DNA of 64,000 bases from Hofstenia miamia (GCA_004352715.1 SCFE01000025.1:969120-1033119), one strand, 5' to 3'. Numbered from the stretch's first letter, positions 23,788-39,100 are shown. Program-made: numbers and translations. Notes: generated by a model not told the origin, from the sequence alone.

Positions 23788-26700
23788 TATGAATTGTATT
23801 GACCAGTGATAACAATATATTAATATTATATATTATAAATATTATATAATATACATAATATGTATTAACTGAATTGACATTGATATACATAGTAAAAGTA
23901 AATACAACCGCAACCCCGCAACAATGAAAATTAGAAGTATGTTAAAATTAAATGTTTTCAATTGATTTTATTGGTAACAATAGTGAAATTACACTAAAAT
24001 GTGTGCCTAGAAATAGATATGAAGAACGGTATTGCATGTTAAAATTAAACAACCTATTTTCTCCACAATATTAAGAAATCTCCCAGTCCATTAGGAAATT
24101 TGGGAATTCTGGGATTTGGACACATCTATGGGTAAGTGAGCTTCCCTGTTAATGCATAAATTTTTCAATAAAATTAACAATTCATCTTTAGTTCAATGGA
24201 AAATCTGATTTTTGCAAAAACATAATTTTTAAATACCTAATACCTAGATAATAAATCGTTCCAATGCGCATGGCAGCAATAAATAACCAGCTAAATCAGT
24301 ACATGAGCGGCGTACACACATTCAAAAGTCGTCTTTACTGCTTAGCGTTAATATTTACAGCCGGGAAGATTAATTTCATGAAAAGTTGTACATTTCTTAA
24401 TAAAAATGTTACTTTGATTGATTTCATGAGTGATAGCTTTTAAAATATACATTTGTGATAATGAATAATTCTTCATTGTTAAGGAATTGTAATTATTTAC
24501 TATCAATACATTTAGCTAATTCATTGCATCGTCAATTTATAATTTTATTTGTAGAAAATAAACAAGCAAATGTAATATATATGTAAACATAATGCTTATT
24601 CATTTTGAAGAGTAGTGTTTTGCAGATTCCAAAGGCACTATATATAATAAGTTTTAAACTATTTTATCCCTTAAGTGAATGATTGCATCTAACTAATAAT
24701 AGTTCCTCACTAGTTCTAGAATAGTGTCCGGCGACATTAAGATTTTTTTCGCTCGATTGATTTCCGAGCAAATCGAAATTGCCATCGATTTATCCTTAAT
24801 CAATTTCTTTAAGCCTAAATAAGTTCCTCTCCTATAGATTGATATTCTTTGAAATCAAAGTCAATGACTATCTTGGTAAGCAATTTACAGTTTTCAGTTT
24901 CTTAAAAAGAATCGTTATCATATTAATCAGCAAAAATCTAAATGAGCTGTAATTTCGTATACATTCTTCTGATTAGTGGTTATATTTTAAACCTCATGTT
25001 GCTTTGACGCATTAAATTTACATTATAGTTTTTGTTGTGATTTATGTGTATTTCTGGTAATGTACTACACTTAATAAGAAATTCTGTTCTACTTAGATAA
25101 TAGCAAGGAATTTAATGTTGTCATTGTTTGAAATAAAACCTGTTAATTTTAAAGCGTATGGCAGAAATTTGCTTATTATTGTCTGATTCTGCAGCCTCTT
25201 TGATTATTCAATATACTATGATGGACATGACTTGCTTAAAACATGACCAGGCTATCCGAAGCAAGCAATGAAAGTGGGAAGGGATCGGAAAATCAAGAGT
25301 TTGTTGCTAATTATGGCAAACTATAATCTTAGTTTCTTAGATTGTATTGCTTCTGCTCTCACTTAACAAAATGGAGTTCATATAATAACATTTATAAAAA
25401 ATAAATTTATAATTTGCTTTTTCAATGTATTAGAAAACAGGGAACGCCCAAAGCATTACATTTTTCAGTTCAATGCTGCTGATACTCTGGCCGTATATTA
25501 AGCAGCCCATGGATGAGATTATAATTAATTATAGCATAGATCATTATAAATAATTTTTTAGATTGAAATAAAACATATTTTTAGAAGAGCCATTGAAATT
25601 TTCAAATTTGATACTGGTCAACATCGCTGCAGTATAACTTTATCCTGTGTAAAATTTAATTTAACTTGATTGATTTTTGATTTGTATGCTAAGTCTTAAT
25701 TCCTTATTTGAAGACAAGCAACATATTATCAATCTCAATTTTTGAGAATTCCCAATATCATGTAAAGAGTATTGTTAAAGTATAGAAGTGCACGACTTCG
25801 TAGCAAAAATATATATGCAATGCAATTTTTTCAGATATTAGTCTTTAAGTCTTTATGATGTTGAAATGATGTATATTTACTCTTTTACTTTGGAATGCAG
25901 AAAAAATACTTTTAATATACTTCCAGCAATTCCAAGATTTTGAATTTCTAACATTAATCTGTACTTAAAGGAAAATTGTTTTGTTCTGCAAAATTTGTTT
26001 CCAGTGGAAACAAACTGTGAAGATTGTCAGCTTATTAATTTACTTAATCTACATTAACATCATTGCGTCCTTAGTACATTATCCGATGCTATTACAAGTT
26101 ATTTGTGAACTAGAAAATAAGAAGGCATGGGTAAATATTATATTGGAAAGGATTTATGTGTCCATCATAGCCAAGTAATGACACAACTAACCAATTTTGA
26201 GATAGGCCTACTACATTCAGAGAAATCATTTTTGAAGTAAACTTAAACTTAGATACAATAGATTTCTACAGTAAATTTTACAATTGAAAAATAACGGATT
26301 TGTTTAGCGATATATTGTTTTCAAACTGAATACATCAAATGTGAACAACTTGGAAATTTTTTATTTCAAAAATCTCTGATGGATTGCACCAATGCCGTGT
26401 TTTGTATTGCCAATGTTGAGTATTGCCCCTACCTCAATGTTTGCGTTTATCTGTTATTTTCCAATAACTTTATATAGATTTAATTCATTTCTATCTCGGT
26501 CTGCAGTATAGGTTTTATAAAACTGACATTGTGGTACATGCATTTCTGCAAGCATGTTTTTACTGGGTACATGCTTTATTAAAGTCGATATAAGTATGCA
26601 TGTTTTTCATTTATAAAAAAAATTCGTAAGCTACAAACTATCTGAAAAAATATATTTAATTCGCCTTCATTAATATCGTCCATTAAAGGTGTACATTGGC

Positions 26701-28656
26701 CCGGTCCAAAAAATTAAATAATACTTTTAAAAGTATTAAAATCTACAAACTTCTATGAAATTTCAAAAAACAATCATTACAGCTTAAGCTCACAATATAA
26801 CATATAACTATTTCATAATCGTTACACCATAAATTTGAAATTTCATTTTTTCATTATTTTTATAATCAAATTGCTTAATAAAAATTCGAATAGCTTATTT
26901 GAAACTGTTTGCAACATGCAAATGAAAGATTAAAAACTCTAACTAGGTAATTATTTTACAATGTGTAACGATACATTGGTAACTGCTCGTGTATGTATAT
27001 ACAAAATACATGTATTATTTTATTGTTTATGATTTACATTCAAATAAATTATTGATATATTTCGATAATTTCGTATGGGCCTATGAGCTTGACAGCCTTA
27101 GATCAAAATCGAATAAAATAAAATTTCTATATACTTATGAACATAAGCATGAAAAAAAGCCCTATAATGTAACCAAGACAAAATAGATGAATGAAATATT
27201 CAACTACCGATAAAGTAGACTCAAAAAATTCTTTGCAATATACGTTTAAATCTAATGAGTCTATATTAACCATAAATATACAAATTAAATATCAGATCTG
27301 TAGATCCAGTAGTGAAATTATTCATTGCTAATGTTCGCCTATATTGTATGCAAATGTATTATTTGAATTATTTGTAAATATACATGAGTTAACAAAGCAA
27401 TGATTAGGGCACAATTAGCTCTAAAAAATCAAATATGGGAAATCTTGCTAAATACGTCCAGACTAGCAATCAAGACGATAGAGTATTACACCAACATTTA
27501 TGGAAACAATAATAAATTTATTTAAGTTGAATTGTTTCATGAATATTTTGAAACTTTAAGAGAATCCTTATCAAGACTTGCACTAAATAGATGACTTTCC
27601 AACTAAAGATAAATATGCATAGAATAACGATAATACCAAAATTATTTCCCACCCTGGCTGTCCTGCATAACATAGCCTCTTTTTAATCTTCAGGATTTTG
27701 CTTTCTTTTTAGCATCAATTAAAAACTACTTATTTCAAATTATGCGCCACTACGCCACATGGATATTAGGCCTCATACAAATTTCAGAAATTTTGTTTAG
27801 ATGAGTTAAATCTTAGCATAATTTATTATAAAGAAAGAAAACTTTGACGGAAGTGATTTCTGAATAACATTTTCATGAATTTTTGATATTATCAAACTTG
27901 AGAACATGGATACCTATGCATATTAAACATCATTAATATTTCTTGATGTGCTACGGTTGCAGGAATCACAAACATAATTAATAGCATCGTCGCCCTCTAG
28001 CGACTGCAGATAAAAGGCGGATTTCAGTTATTCATACTACATGTACGGAATTAAAAGTTTGTTGTTTCAATTGTATTTACTCTCACGTGTCACAGTAATT
28101 TAAGTCCTCAGGTTTGCCTTATGATATTAGTAATGCTTTTAATTATAATGAATTATTTGCTTATAATTGTTTCCTTACTCTGTATTTTATCCAATTAATC
28201 CTTTATTTCTCATTTGGTCTTAATGAGTTCCCTCACTGTGAAATTAAGAAAATGGCAGTGTATGCAGTTTGTAATTTTTTGTATAAATGTGGGAAAATTG
28301 TAAGTTTATGTCTTTTAGTGAAAAGATAAATGAAGCTATAGTATTTTTTGAATGCTGTTACGATTTGCTAATCAATGTATGTAATTCTCAATACACTACT
28401 CTTTGAGTGCACTCCTGGTCGGTCATTGTCGTCGTTCATGCGCATGTCAGCAATTGGTTATTATGTTGAAATAGCATTTTTATCAATATCAATATAAAAT
28501 TTATTATATATATTTTAAGTATTTTTTGAAACTAACTTTTGAAATTAATTCTATTTTTTAACAAACTGAGCGCATAATTTTTTCTTTTAATTTTTTTTTC
28601 CTGCGCTGTTTTTTTTAATTTTGATCTGTAAAATTCATTAAATATGAGAATTTCAG
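23788..28656. other. Long AT-rich non-coding stretch
   Basis: Includes an (AT)-rich microsatellite at about 23815-23870. Short frames at 25981-26178, 26989-27186 and 28114-28329 show AT-driven composition and no family resemblance. No gene recognised before the THAP exon. Confidence 0.4.
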
Positions 28657-28970
28657 ATGGTGAAATGCTGCGTTTCTACATGTACTTCGGCTTCTAATTT
28701 TGAAGGTTTATCATTTTATCGGTTTCCAGCAGAAGATTCTATTAGAAAGCGTTGGATCGGAAAAATCGGTCTTGACGAAAATTGGCTACCCTCTACTTCA
28801 AGCCGGGTTTGTGAGAAGCATTTTTTGGAGTCTGATTTTAATTGTCATCCATCTGATCGACCAGTAGAATTTCAAAGAAAGCGTTTAAAACGCGACGCTG
28901 TACCTGCAGTAAATCTTAAACGATCAGAACTAGATAAAGATTTCATGGCAACTTTGGATAATAGTATTAG
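28657..28970 (+). CDS. THAP-domain exon A (5' coding exon, phase-2 donor)
   Basis: 104 codons plus 2 nt, starting at an ATG that directly follows an acceptor-like 'gaatttcag'. A complete THAP zinc finger (C2CH, sequence-specific DNA binding): Cys5/Cys9, FP at 23-24, Trp33, CEKHF with Cys52 and His55, and the closing AVP box at 81-83. It is followed by a short basic/acidic tail ending LDNSIR. The donor AG|gtaatt at 28970/28971 is strong, and reading through gives a stop at once, so splicing is expected. No THAP-gene downstream exon (coiled coil, HCF-binding motif, transposase) is seen nearby. The phase-2 end fits the p66 exons at 52217 or 54111. It could instead be the first exon of an independent THAP gene or a P-element-like relic. 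Confidence 0.8.
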
Positions 28971-30349
28971 GTAATTAAAACACCAAGCATGTGCATGATT
29001 GATGCTTTTGAGCACTTGTTTTTAGTCCGTATTTTTGTGAAATGTGATTTGTGAGAGTTGGCTTCTGGAATGATTATTATAGGTTTTAGCTTAGTTTTAC
29101 CGAAAAAATTTCTAAATGCTGCAATTTTTAAATGTTTTAAGTAATGCACTTGTGTTTTCTAGTATAAGGTATTTTGTTTATTTAAACATTTTTCCTGTAT
29201 TTCGTTTCCAAAGAATTACAGATGCTTACTATGATCATTTTCCGTCTATTACGTGTTAAATTTCTTTCTAGGCCTTTATCCTAGATAGTATCCAATGTAT
29301 TCAGAAGTGCGATGATGTCGTCGCGTTTTGTAATGCTCGAAATGTTCAAGATTTCATCCATGGCTCTAACTTCAACGTACATCAAAATTTTTGCCACATT
29401 ATCTTTGCAGCTTGTGTTATATGTGTTAGAAGCATAAACCAGGGATTATGAATCATTAAGATGTGTACACTGTAAAAAGGATTTTCATTCATTCGTTTGG
29501 TAAAAGGATCGTCATACTATATTACTTTAAATGATATCTAATCCGAGGATTTGTCATAGGGCTTTTCTCCGTTCGCTCTTGGGATCGTCACATGAATTTT
29601 GAAGATTAAACAACCACATAGTAGAAAAGAATAACTTCATTCAAGAAATAGGTTCTTCTTCAGACAAGTTATCCTACTTGCGATAAACCAGCCCTTGAGA
29701 TAAACCAAACGAGAAAAGTGATCAAAGCGTTCTAATTAGGCAAGAGAGATGACATATTTAATCTCATTTTTCCAAAAGAAGTAATACCTCTAACGTATCA
29801 ATGTTGATGTGTACCAATTTATTAAACAGTAGTCGTATGTATTTGATAAGGCATGTTGTCGGAACCATTGGTAGATTTATGTGCGTTTTTGAGTGACTCA
29901 TCGCCTTGGATTTATGCCATTTTTTCCTGAGCTATACATTATTTGCAACTGTCCACAATACAAAGTTCGCAATATACGTTTGCAACTTCTGAACAGTTTT
30001 TAAGTCATTGTATAAACTATTACCATCTAGCTTGGCTACATAATATGCACTGAAATTCTTATTGCTAAAGCAGTTATTGGCAAGTTAAATTTTTTAGATG
30101 AGTTTGTCACCCATTGTTTGACATTCATTAGACAATTTATAGATTGAGCATCATCTGTGCCAAAAATTTGTAATTATCAATAAATATTTTGATAGTCGTT
30201 TCGACTGTTGCGTCACTGCCTTGTGTATTTGTCAATGGCAATTCCGTCAAATGCTTCCCCATTGTATGCTATGATAAGTTCAGATTGCATTACTATAAGA
30301 CTTATATTCTGAAAGAATTAAACAACATAGTGTTAAAAAATAGTTTTCA
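28971..30349. other. Non-coding or heavily decayed stretch
   Basis: No intact frame. Fragments on the - strand near 29.9-30.0 kb are Cys-rich but broken by stops, and I could not assign them. The right part may be the 3' end of the adjacent LINE remnant. Confidence 0.35.
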
Positions 30350-31220
30350 GGAATGGCAGGCTCCACAATGACACTTTATTGCATAGCTACATCGATTGTT
30401 GATGTCAATTGTTACACGCGATGTTGTGGTAAAGTAAGATTTCATATTTCTAGTGAACATAGCCAAGCTCCAAGAGAAATCAATCACGTCGGAGCACGTA
30501 TAAAGACATTGTTGCCCGACTGGAATTTCCTGGTTCTTTTTATCTTGAACAAATGACGGGGACAGATATGGTGTAAATAGTTCTTTGTTTATAGTAGAAG
30601 TACTCGTCGGGATTGACATCAGTTTGGCGGTTTATGCTTTTCCATAGTAGAATCATTTCATTGACAAATAGCTGGTAACATAGTAAAATTTTCAGTATAA
30701 CTGGCATTCCTTTTTGATCCAAGAAAGCGCGCGTTTCTGAAACAGTTGCAGTTTGTAGAGAGTACTGATAGAAGTACAGAAATGAATGGACCAGTGGATA
30801 AATTGGAGAATGCGTGATCTAGTGGCTAACTTTGCGGATATATGAGAGTCACATTTTAGGCTTGACATAATAATCACGCCGAAGTCAGTAACTTCCTTGG
30901 TTTCACAGATGGCAGGGCCATTAGGACTAAGCAAGACGTCAGAAGTGTTGAGAAAAAGCATTTTTGTTTTGCTAGGGTGAAACTCAAGACCATTCGATTG
31001 AAACCAGTCATAAAGCTTCTCAATGTCGTTCTGAGACGAATGAATTCATAGATATCTTGAGGTCGTCAGCAAAAAAAAGTAACGAGTAAGTGACACAATC
31101 GGCAATATCTTTTAAGAATAGAATAAATAACAGTGGTCCAAGAACACTATCCTGAGGCACGCCAGAAATAACTCTGCCGAGAGCAGAAAGCTTGTCGTTG
31201 ATACGTGTGCAATTATATCA
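30350..31220 (-). mobile_element. Decayed non-LTR retrotransposon reverse transcriptase
   Basis: On the - strand from about 31215: INDKLSALGRV, then 'GVPQDSVLGPLLFILF' (RT motif B region), 'FFADDLKIS' (catalytic Asp pair), then from 30961 'MLFLNTSDVLLSPNGP', 'VTDFGVIIMSSLKCDSHIS' (thumb) and a C-terminal segment 'LCYQLFVNEMILLWKSIN'. Frames are broken at several points; the endonuclease is missing. It lies antisense in the interval between THAP exons A and B. Confidence 0.78.
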
Positions 31221-34200
31221 AACTGTGATAGACAATTCTATCTTATGTAGAAGATAGTTTTCTGCTAACTATATATATGAATATGATCATTAGTATTTTC
31301 ATTGTTCTAATTCACTTGTTACAACATACGAAGAGCCGTCTCCCTATCGTATATGGTATAAAATGAACTCTGGAATTAAAGTAATTTTGTTTTTGTTGTC
31401 TGAATTATTTGGATACCTGAAGTAAACCTGCGAATAGTGGTTAAATTTCTTGGTTATACGATTCTTCATCCTCAACTTTGCACTTGTTAATGAAATTGTA
31501 TTTTTAAAATGAAAGTGATGAACCGCATCATCAAAATACCGCCAATATTTAATATTAACATATTCATCATCAACTATTATTTCGTGATAAAATCACGGAC
31601 ATTTATTTTTGAATGCTGAAGTCATATTTTTTAGATCTACATTAGAGATTATTGTTGTAGTATAGTGCAGAAAACAAATGTGTGCACATATATGCGGCGG
31701 GCTTTAAGCGCCTTCTATGCATTATAGTTATTATATTTTAATTCGACCTGTTAAAAAATCACATAAAGTAAGTTTGCGGGCAGGATGGACGCCTTTACAA
31801 ATTAACAACAAAATATATTTGCGGCATGATTTACAGTTAATTAGTTACTATATAACCTTTACTGTTATTTGTATCATTGCACAAAATACAGCTGTAGGTT
31901 ACTTGAAGACTCCCTTCTCTCGAATTTCCAACTAGTTTGCATGTACGCTGTGGTTGCTTTTGAAGTAAAAAATGACTTCACATGTCGACTCAATGCCTCA
32001 ATTGAGAATTTCTTCATTTGGGATTTGAATTTCTTCTACAAGAATATCTTCAACTTCTCATGCAAAATCCCTGTATGCTTAGCAAAATAAACATTGAAAC
32101 ATTGCATTCATTGGGTTGAACAGCAGTATACATTTTCATTCACATTTAGAACTAATACATTGCATACAGAATGAGTTACATGAAAATTGAAAACAATTTT
32201 TTTGATTATATTGTATAGACAAAGTTTAAGGATCAAATTTGATCTACAACTATGTATGTATGTAAAAGTTGTTTGTCATTGATGAACATATCACAAGAAA
32301 ATTGACAATTGTTAGAAAACATCACAAATATCCTCAAGAAACAACTATAGAAGAGATGTTTTGCAAATAGAACAAATTTGACCAGACAACCTGGTGCAAG
32401 TGTTAAGACTAGACAATGCACAAAAACCGGTTGATTTTGAAAATTTTCTGCATGATCGAAACTATTCTCAACCAAATAGTGATAATCAAATATTTTTTTG
32501 ATTTTTTAGAAATGTTTTTGTTGAATTTTCTTTATTTGTACATGAATTTTGACATAATGGTATTAGAATATAATCGTTTTTGCAAAAAAACTTTAATTTT
32601 GTGTCCTATTAATGTCACAAGAGGGCTGTAGAGGATATTGATGAACCAAGACTACGTTGACATGCACATGACATATTGAACCCAGTACATTTCGCAACGA
32701 TCTTTGTAATTACTGAGATTGAGATAATTTTGCAATCTTGGGATAGAAATGTCAGATTACTAAACTTTTTGGTTACTGATGTAGGCCAATAAACTATTGA
32801 ACCTATTCTGTTCCGCATTTGCTTTATGAATGTCAGATTGAGGTTTACCATTGTTTTAGTATACTTAATTGAATTTAATGCGAAAAGGAATATATATCAT
32901 CAGCACTTTACAACCAAAGTTCTCATTTTGATTTTTAAACATAAATGTAAAGTATTTAATATAGTTATGTTTTGATTTGAATGACAATAAATCTTATAAA
33001 CTACTAGTTTAACTTTTGATTTAATCGGGTTTCTACGTTTTCTTGAATATTGACCAATTCTTCAATTTATTGAAAAAGTCGATTTCAACTTGGAAATTTT
33101 GATGTTTTTAAAATCATGTTTTATAGATTGAGGCTTTCCTATGTTTGGTACATCACTCCAAATGTCTGGATTTCATTTTCAAAATGTAGTCATTGAAAAA
33201 GTTCATGTTATGAAGACATTATGTATTAGGGGTTTCTAGTACTCGTAGTTTTAGAATGATTTATAGAAAACTCGAACTTAATATGAGCATCTCTTTATGT
33301 ATACTGTAAAGATAAATTATTGTAATTTTTTATTTTTATTTCGTAAATGTATATTTTTTAATATCAAAAACACTTTTTCCTTGATTCTCTACATTGTTAT
33401 ATTTGAAAACTATCGACAGCGCTCGAAAAGTAAATACTTGTAGAAGTAGCTCGAACTCGCGTCGTAAGCCCTTCTACATCTAGTTAGATAACTGTGTACT
33501 GAGTGTTGATTAAAAAACCTTTATTTCACATGATTTCTTAAGATTCATTGAATCATATGTGACATTTGTAACCATTGATCTCACTATTACATTGCAATGT
33601 TCAAAGTGGTTTTTAATGCAGCATTTTTAAAAAGTTTATTGAATTACTAATGAATTGGATTATTCTTTTGATATGAATAAATTTTACATATTTTGATCTG
33701 CCATTTCAACTGAATATCTTAATTATTGTGTATCTTGAGAGCGAATAATTACCTGTTTTCATTTTCAGTCTCCAACTTATTTAACCCATTTTACATGCTT
33801 ACCAAAGCTTTGAATACTTATTCTTCCTCGTGAGATAGTAAAAATGCTGAAGAGTTTACTGATATGTTAGATTTAATAATTCTCATATCAGAATTGCATA
33901 GATGCTAACAGATTAGTTTTTTCTCGATCTCACTGTGGGTTACATCATGTAGAATATTCTTGACGGAAAAGAAAGTGAATAACACAATGATTTTCGCAAA
34001 TTGTTTTTATGATTAAATTATAATCCTTATTGGATTTATAACTAAGAATGATATATATGAACATTTTAAAAATATATTGATATTAGGATAATTTCCAATT
34101 TTGTATTTTGGAATATTGTCATAGAAAATTTCTACAAAATTTGGTAATTAAATAAACTAAATTCAATTTCTGTTCATATGTGTGATAATTGAAGTAATTA

Positions 34201-35473
34201 CATTGAGCTCAGATTTCAAATATTTAATTCACAGGTAATATTATATGCAACAAGATTACATTAATATCGTATTGATATTAACTTTTTATATTGGAATATT
34301 TCCATGTTCTTTTTACAATTAAATATATTCCCTTGGAATTATATTCCTCTAAATTAGCAAAGCATCATTTATTTTATAAAAGACTTCTTTCATACTATGC
34401 CACTGTAAAGGTACAGTCAGAAGTTTTCTTTAAATAGTAGTAGACCATAAATTGATTTTTAATGCGAAAGTGCTCTGCATTTTTGGCTTTCGTTAGAATA
34501 TATGATTGGCAGCAAGAGTAATTGGAATATCGCATCAACAGTAAGTGGTTAGAAGTTCACTTGTTGAAATACAATATTAATCTTTTGATACCTTATCAAG
34601 AATGTGTACTAAGGTTCATCTCTCGTATTATTTTCGGAAAAACAAAGTGGCCAGAAACCTGGACGCTCGTGAAAAAACTCAAATTGAAAATGTATGTTCA
34701 TTAGAATAAAATTCTTCTTTGACAGTTTGTGAATAAATATATTTTTGTTGTTTATAAGATAGTAGCAGTTATTTCTTAAATTACCTTTAAGGTGCGGTCC
34801 AAAATCACCCGTTGGGAATGAAATCCCTCTTTTTAGACAATCACATTTACTCGTCTTTAAGCATTACAAAGAATGCACATATCATTTAAAATTGGTATAT
34901 TTCCATTCACTGACATTGTATCATGATTTCAAAGCAGACACTGTTAAGTTCTCCTTAAATTCTATACTTAAATATCGTAGCTTTTTCCATATAATCCAAT
35001 CATTTATTATTGAAATATCAGCATACAAAAATAGCCACCGTCTTTTCTTTTCTCTCATTCTTGATCTGGAATTTGAAATCGATTGGCCCAATTAAGCAAT
35101 ACCACCCTTGTATAAATTTTATTTTTTTATTGCTACACATTGTCGATGCAATGTTTTGGCTTTGAAACTATTTTTGTAGTTCTAAATTTTTGCCATTGAA
35201 AATTTGAATCAAGTGTTAAAATACTATTATCGTTATATTTTATTACCATTACAAAATCAATGTTCAAACTTCTACAGATCCTTTGGGTTCTTCTTAGACA
35301 GGGGACAGCTTAGCAATCGATTATTTGATTTTTGCTCTGGATATGAAGAATATTGTCTCTAGATTCTGCACTAGATTCATTAATTTTTCTAACAAATTAT
35401 AAACAACCTAAGTCCAGTTAAATCGATTTGCGCACAACGTCTCTCTTACAATAACAAATGCAGCTTATGACAG
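31221..35473. other. Long AT-rich non-coding stretch
   Basis: Several 60-80-codon frames on both strands, none with family resemblance. If the THAP exon A joins p66, this would be intronic. Confidence 0.4.
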
Positions 35474-36146
35474 CAGGGGTGTTAAAAAATTGCCTCAAAA
35501 ATAATTGCACTATAATAAGTGCAATAAGAGTATTTTGTACTAAACTAATAGTGCACTTATTAAGCGTTCCAACTACACGTATTTTGCACTTTTCCATTAG
35601 TAAAAAATTTGTTAAACTGTAGATTTTGTAATCTCGCTTTTAGAATGGTTGTTTTGAAGCCAATTATAAAGTATTTATTTTATTTTTAAATTATTAAACA
35701 TGGATTTTCAATAAATTTTACATCAGAATATAAGTTCAATGTATGAATCAAAGCAAATGAATTGTATTTGTATTAAATGTATTTCAGGTTGTTTCTTTGG
35801 AAAATCGGCTACTAATAAAAACGAAATGGTAAATTTTGTATTTGACTTAAAGAGCTTAGGGTAAAAAAATGATCCTCATCATTTGTGCACTCAGATTTAT
35901 TTAATGCTTGATACATTAAAAGTACATCTATAGTCCAGTAGAACCTGTATTAAAATAAGTGACATAATTTAGTTTGGCCACATTTTGAAGCTAAATTTGT
36001 GGCAGTTAAATTAAATCACACATTTAATATGGCTTTTACATATAATAATCAAAAAGAAACCTACTATCCTAGTGTAGTTTAGCATTTATTTATTTTTTAA
36101 ATATTTAATTCAAAATAATAGTGCACTAAATTTTTTAACGCCTTTG
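35474..36146. mobile_element. Candidate hAT-like non-autonomous element
   Basis: The left end reads CAGGGGTGTTAAAAAATT. The right end, in reverse complement, reads CAAAGGCGTTAAAAAATT, an 18-bp imperfect inverted repeat of hAT style. Both sub-ends carry 'agtgcac' blocks. An 8-bp target duplication is not clear (atgacag versus attgagag), so this is weaker than the element at 49005. Confidence 0.42.
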
Positions 36147-39100
36147 ATTGAGAGTAGACGAGCTTTAATCTTATCGTAAGTTCGTATACATTTTTAGATG
36201 ATCCGCATTAGAATTGGAGGCATTTATTAATACCCTTCACAGAAGCGTAAGAAATTTTTCTATCAATCAGCTTAGGGTTTCCACTACTCAAACAATTTCA
36301 ATTAAAAAACGTATTTTTTAAAAAACCGTACCGAACTCAAAGTTCAATATCGTCGACCATTGTTCAATTATAGATTGCTGAATTACTAAAAAATACAATT
36401 GAACGATTTCGGTAAATTAAAACAAAAAAAAGTAATTCGAAAAGAAGTCCTAAATTTGCTAATAAAACTTTGCATTTGTTCTTTTAGTGTTCACTTATTG
36501 AGTATCAATTAATTTGATTTTATTAAGATTTGTTATTTTAATTATTATTCAAACCTTCACAAAGGCTATGTGGATCATATGTCCATAGGACTATGAACAT
36601 GTTATAATTTATTTTTAAGGCTGTATTTCAGTGCACCTGTAAAATTGTCCACCATTTTCGTAATCCCATTTTTATACTGGAAAATTGGCACAATACTTCC
36701 GCTAATATGCTGCGCAAGAAGATATATCGAAATAATGCATACGAAATTGAATGAAGTTATAGAGGGGAGTCCTTGTCAGATTCTCTATCGACCGTTAGTT
36801 CTTTAATTTGTCCCGTAGCCTAATAAGTATGTTTACAGAATGTTTAGGATACTTGAATTTTACCTTTCATCATGTAGTCGCTTTGCGTTTCTTAAAAAAA
36901 TTCAGCCTTCATGTAATCCATGTATCATTCTAAGCATCTTGAAATTCGATTCTGTAGGCTAAGATAAATTTATTTTTCAAGGAACAATGCATACAATTTT
37001 TTTGCCATAGACAATAGATACTTTTTAGCTAAAACAAGAGATTTTGATTTTTACTCCGAAGCACCTTCAAATTTCATTTAAATATGTAGGCTTAGAATTT
37101 GTAGCTGCAATGATGTAAGTATTTAATTATGATTTGTTGTTAAATTTTCAGTTGAATTGGAATTATTTAGTTCTAAAATTGATTTATCTGCGTTAATATA
37201 CATGCTGTAATATTGCCTTTGTACTTGTGTTATTGTGCATTTAGATTTGATGTGTTGAACTGTCACGCTAATGCATTACAGTATTGGTTGATAAGTGATA
37301 ATTCTGGCGAGCTCCCTTACAGTGGAATTCGCGCTTTAGTTCTTCGATATAATGATTTGATGAATTTGTGTGCAATGACTTTGATTGGAATTAGTCTCCA
37401 ATGTTTTAGAAAACGCGCACTGTATGAGCGTATTTTTAACTATTATTTCCAGTTTAGCATTTTAATCAAATTAACAACAAAGCACTCGTTCGATTTTTGC
37501 ATTATGATTTCGCGTTGGCTGATCGATATAATTTATTCTAATGATTTTGTGACATTTTTAAGCATTTAAATTTTTAATTGAAAACTTTAGCTGATTTTAG
37601 GCATTAATTTATAGACACTTTTTAACGCATCAACTAATTCTAGATGAATGTCTAATAAAAAATTCATCGACGAACTGCTTTTGCGGGTGAATTTTCTCGT
37701 CTTGTACCAAACTTATTTTGAGTCATTGATTATATAGTTGCTGAGTATTCCCCACTTTGGTTGGGGCCACGAGATCAAAAGAGTTTTTAAAATTTACATG
37801 ATTTGGCTAAACAGCTCCGTTTTTCACCAAAGTTTAATAAATTTCAATACAAAATTCAATAATGAAAGGTCACTTAACATAAATTTCTTAAAATTTGGAA
37901 AAGCTTCCCAAACTCGTTGTATTATTTCTTATAGAAAACTGCATTTCGATATTTTTGAAGGGCAATAAGACGAGGAGGTGTTATCGTCTGCGCCGTTGCT
38001 ATGTTATATACAGAATTGCTCAAAACGAAGGCAAACCCTTTAAATTCAATTGTCCCTTTATCTTAATATCTGCTAATTTCACGAGTTGACAAAATTTTAC
38101 AATAAATTTTTTAAATTTCTTTTTGCTATTCTCACGATGAAATTAACAAGCCTCGCAAACGAAATTGTGTTCATTTTTCTTACGTGAAGTCCTTGCATTA
38201 TTCTTTTTAATGCGACGCTCTAGTTCCACACGTCTTCTCTGGGGATGATAATGATACACTGTGACCTTCAACATTCCACAAAATCGGATGACTATCGGCT
38301 AGAGGTGGCGGAAACAAAGCAGATAAACTTCTCTTCGTTTAGAACACTGTTTGGTTTTTCAAATTTTGTAATCCGAGTAGGAACATTCATCTTTTATGTG
38401 CCTCATTTCTCAACTATAGAATTTTGGTTTGTATAATAGCATCGAATAAGATCCACTTTCATTCTTACATTCATCTCGGGCAACATATAATCGATTAAGC
38501 TTATGGCTCAAAACACTAATTAAAATCACTCAATTTATAGCAAAAGCAATAAATATTTTAGGATAGATCAAGTTATTATTCCATTGCACTGCTTTAGTCT
38601 TGAAAAACAAAATATTTCTCAACTTTTATAATATACGTAAACAAAATATTCATTGTTTATCAGATAACAGAAGAAATTGTTTGGTAGGTAAATTTCCCGG
38701 CCTTCATTGAAATTTCAAAACGGTTGTAGCCCTGTAATTTGTCGGCAGCAATCCAATTTATCGATTATATCTTTGACGCATTTCTTTGCTAGGAAAACAC
38801 ATGCCATCTACGATATTTTTTCTGTTGTTCATATCCAGGGTTTGAAAGTCTGCTGTGCCTACTCTTGATGGTCTTTTACATCAATGTCGGGTCTTTTACA
38901 TCAATGTCGCTGCCATTAATACCAAGTATTGGGTGTTCCAGTTTCTAAAATAATTAGCATCTAATAACGCGCCTGCTCATGTAATGAAATGTGTGTCAGT
39001 GGATAAAAAATGGAATAGTATATATAGCATTTTGTAATTTTTTGTCCAAATATAAATAGCGGGAGTTGCTTGTTATTTTGTACCATGAGTTTAGTAATTT

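Noticed and set aside
29280-30100. Cys-rich fragments on the - strand resembling a RING/B-box protein
   Set aside because: Only scattered Cys pairs between many stops; not enough to support a domain.
37213-37569. 118-codon frame on the + strand
   Set aside because: No recognisable domain and no donor in phase with neighbouring exons; it may be chance. Kept only as a note.
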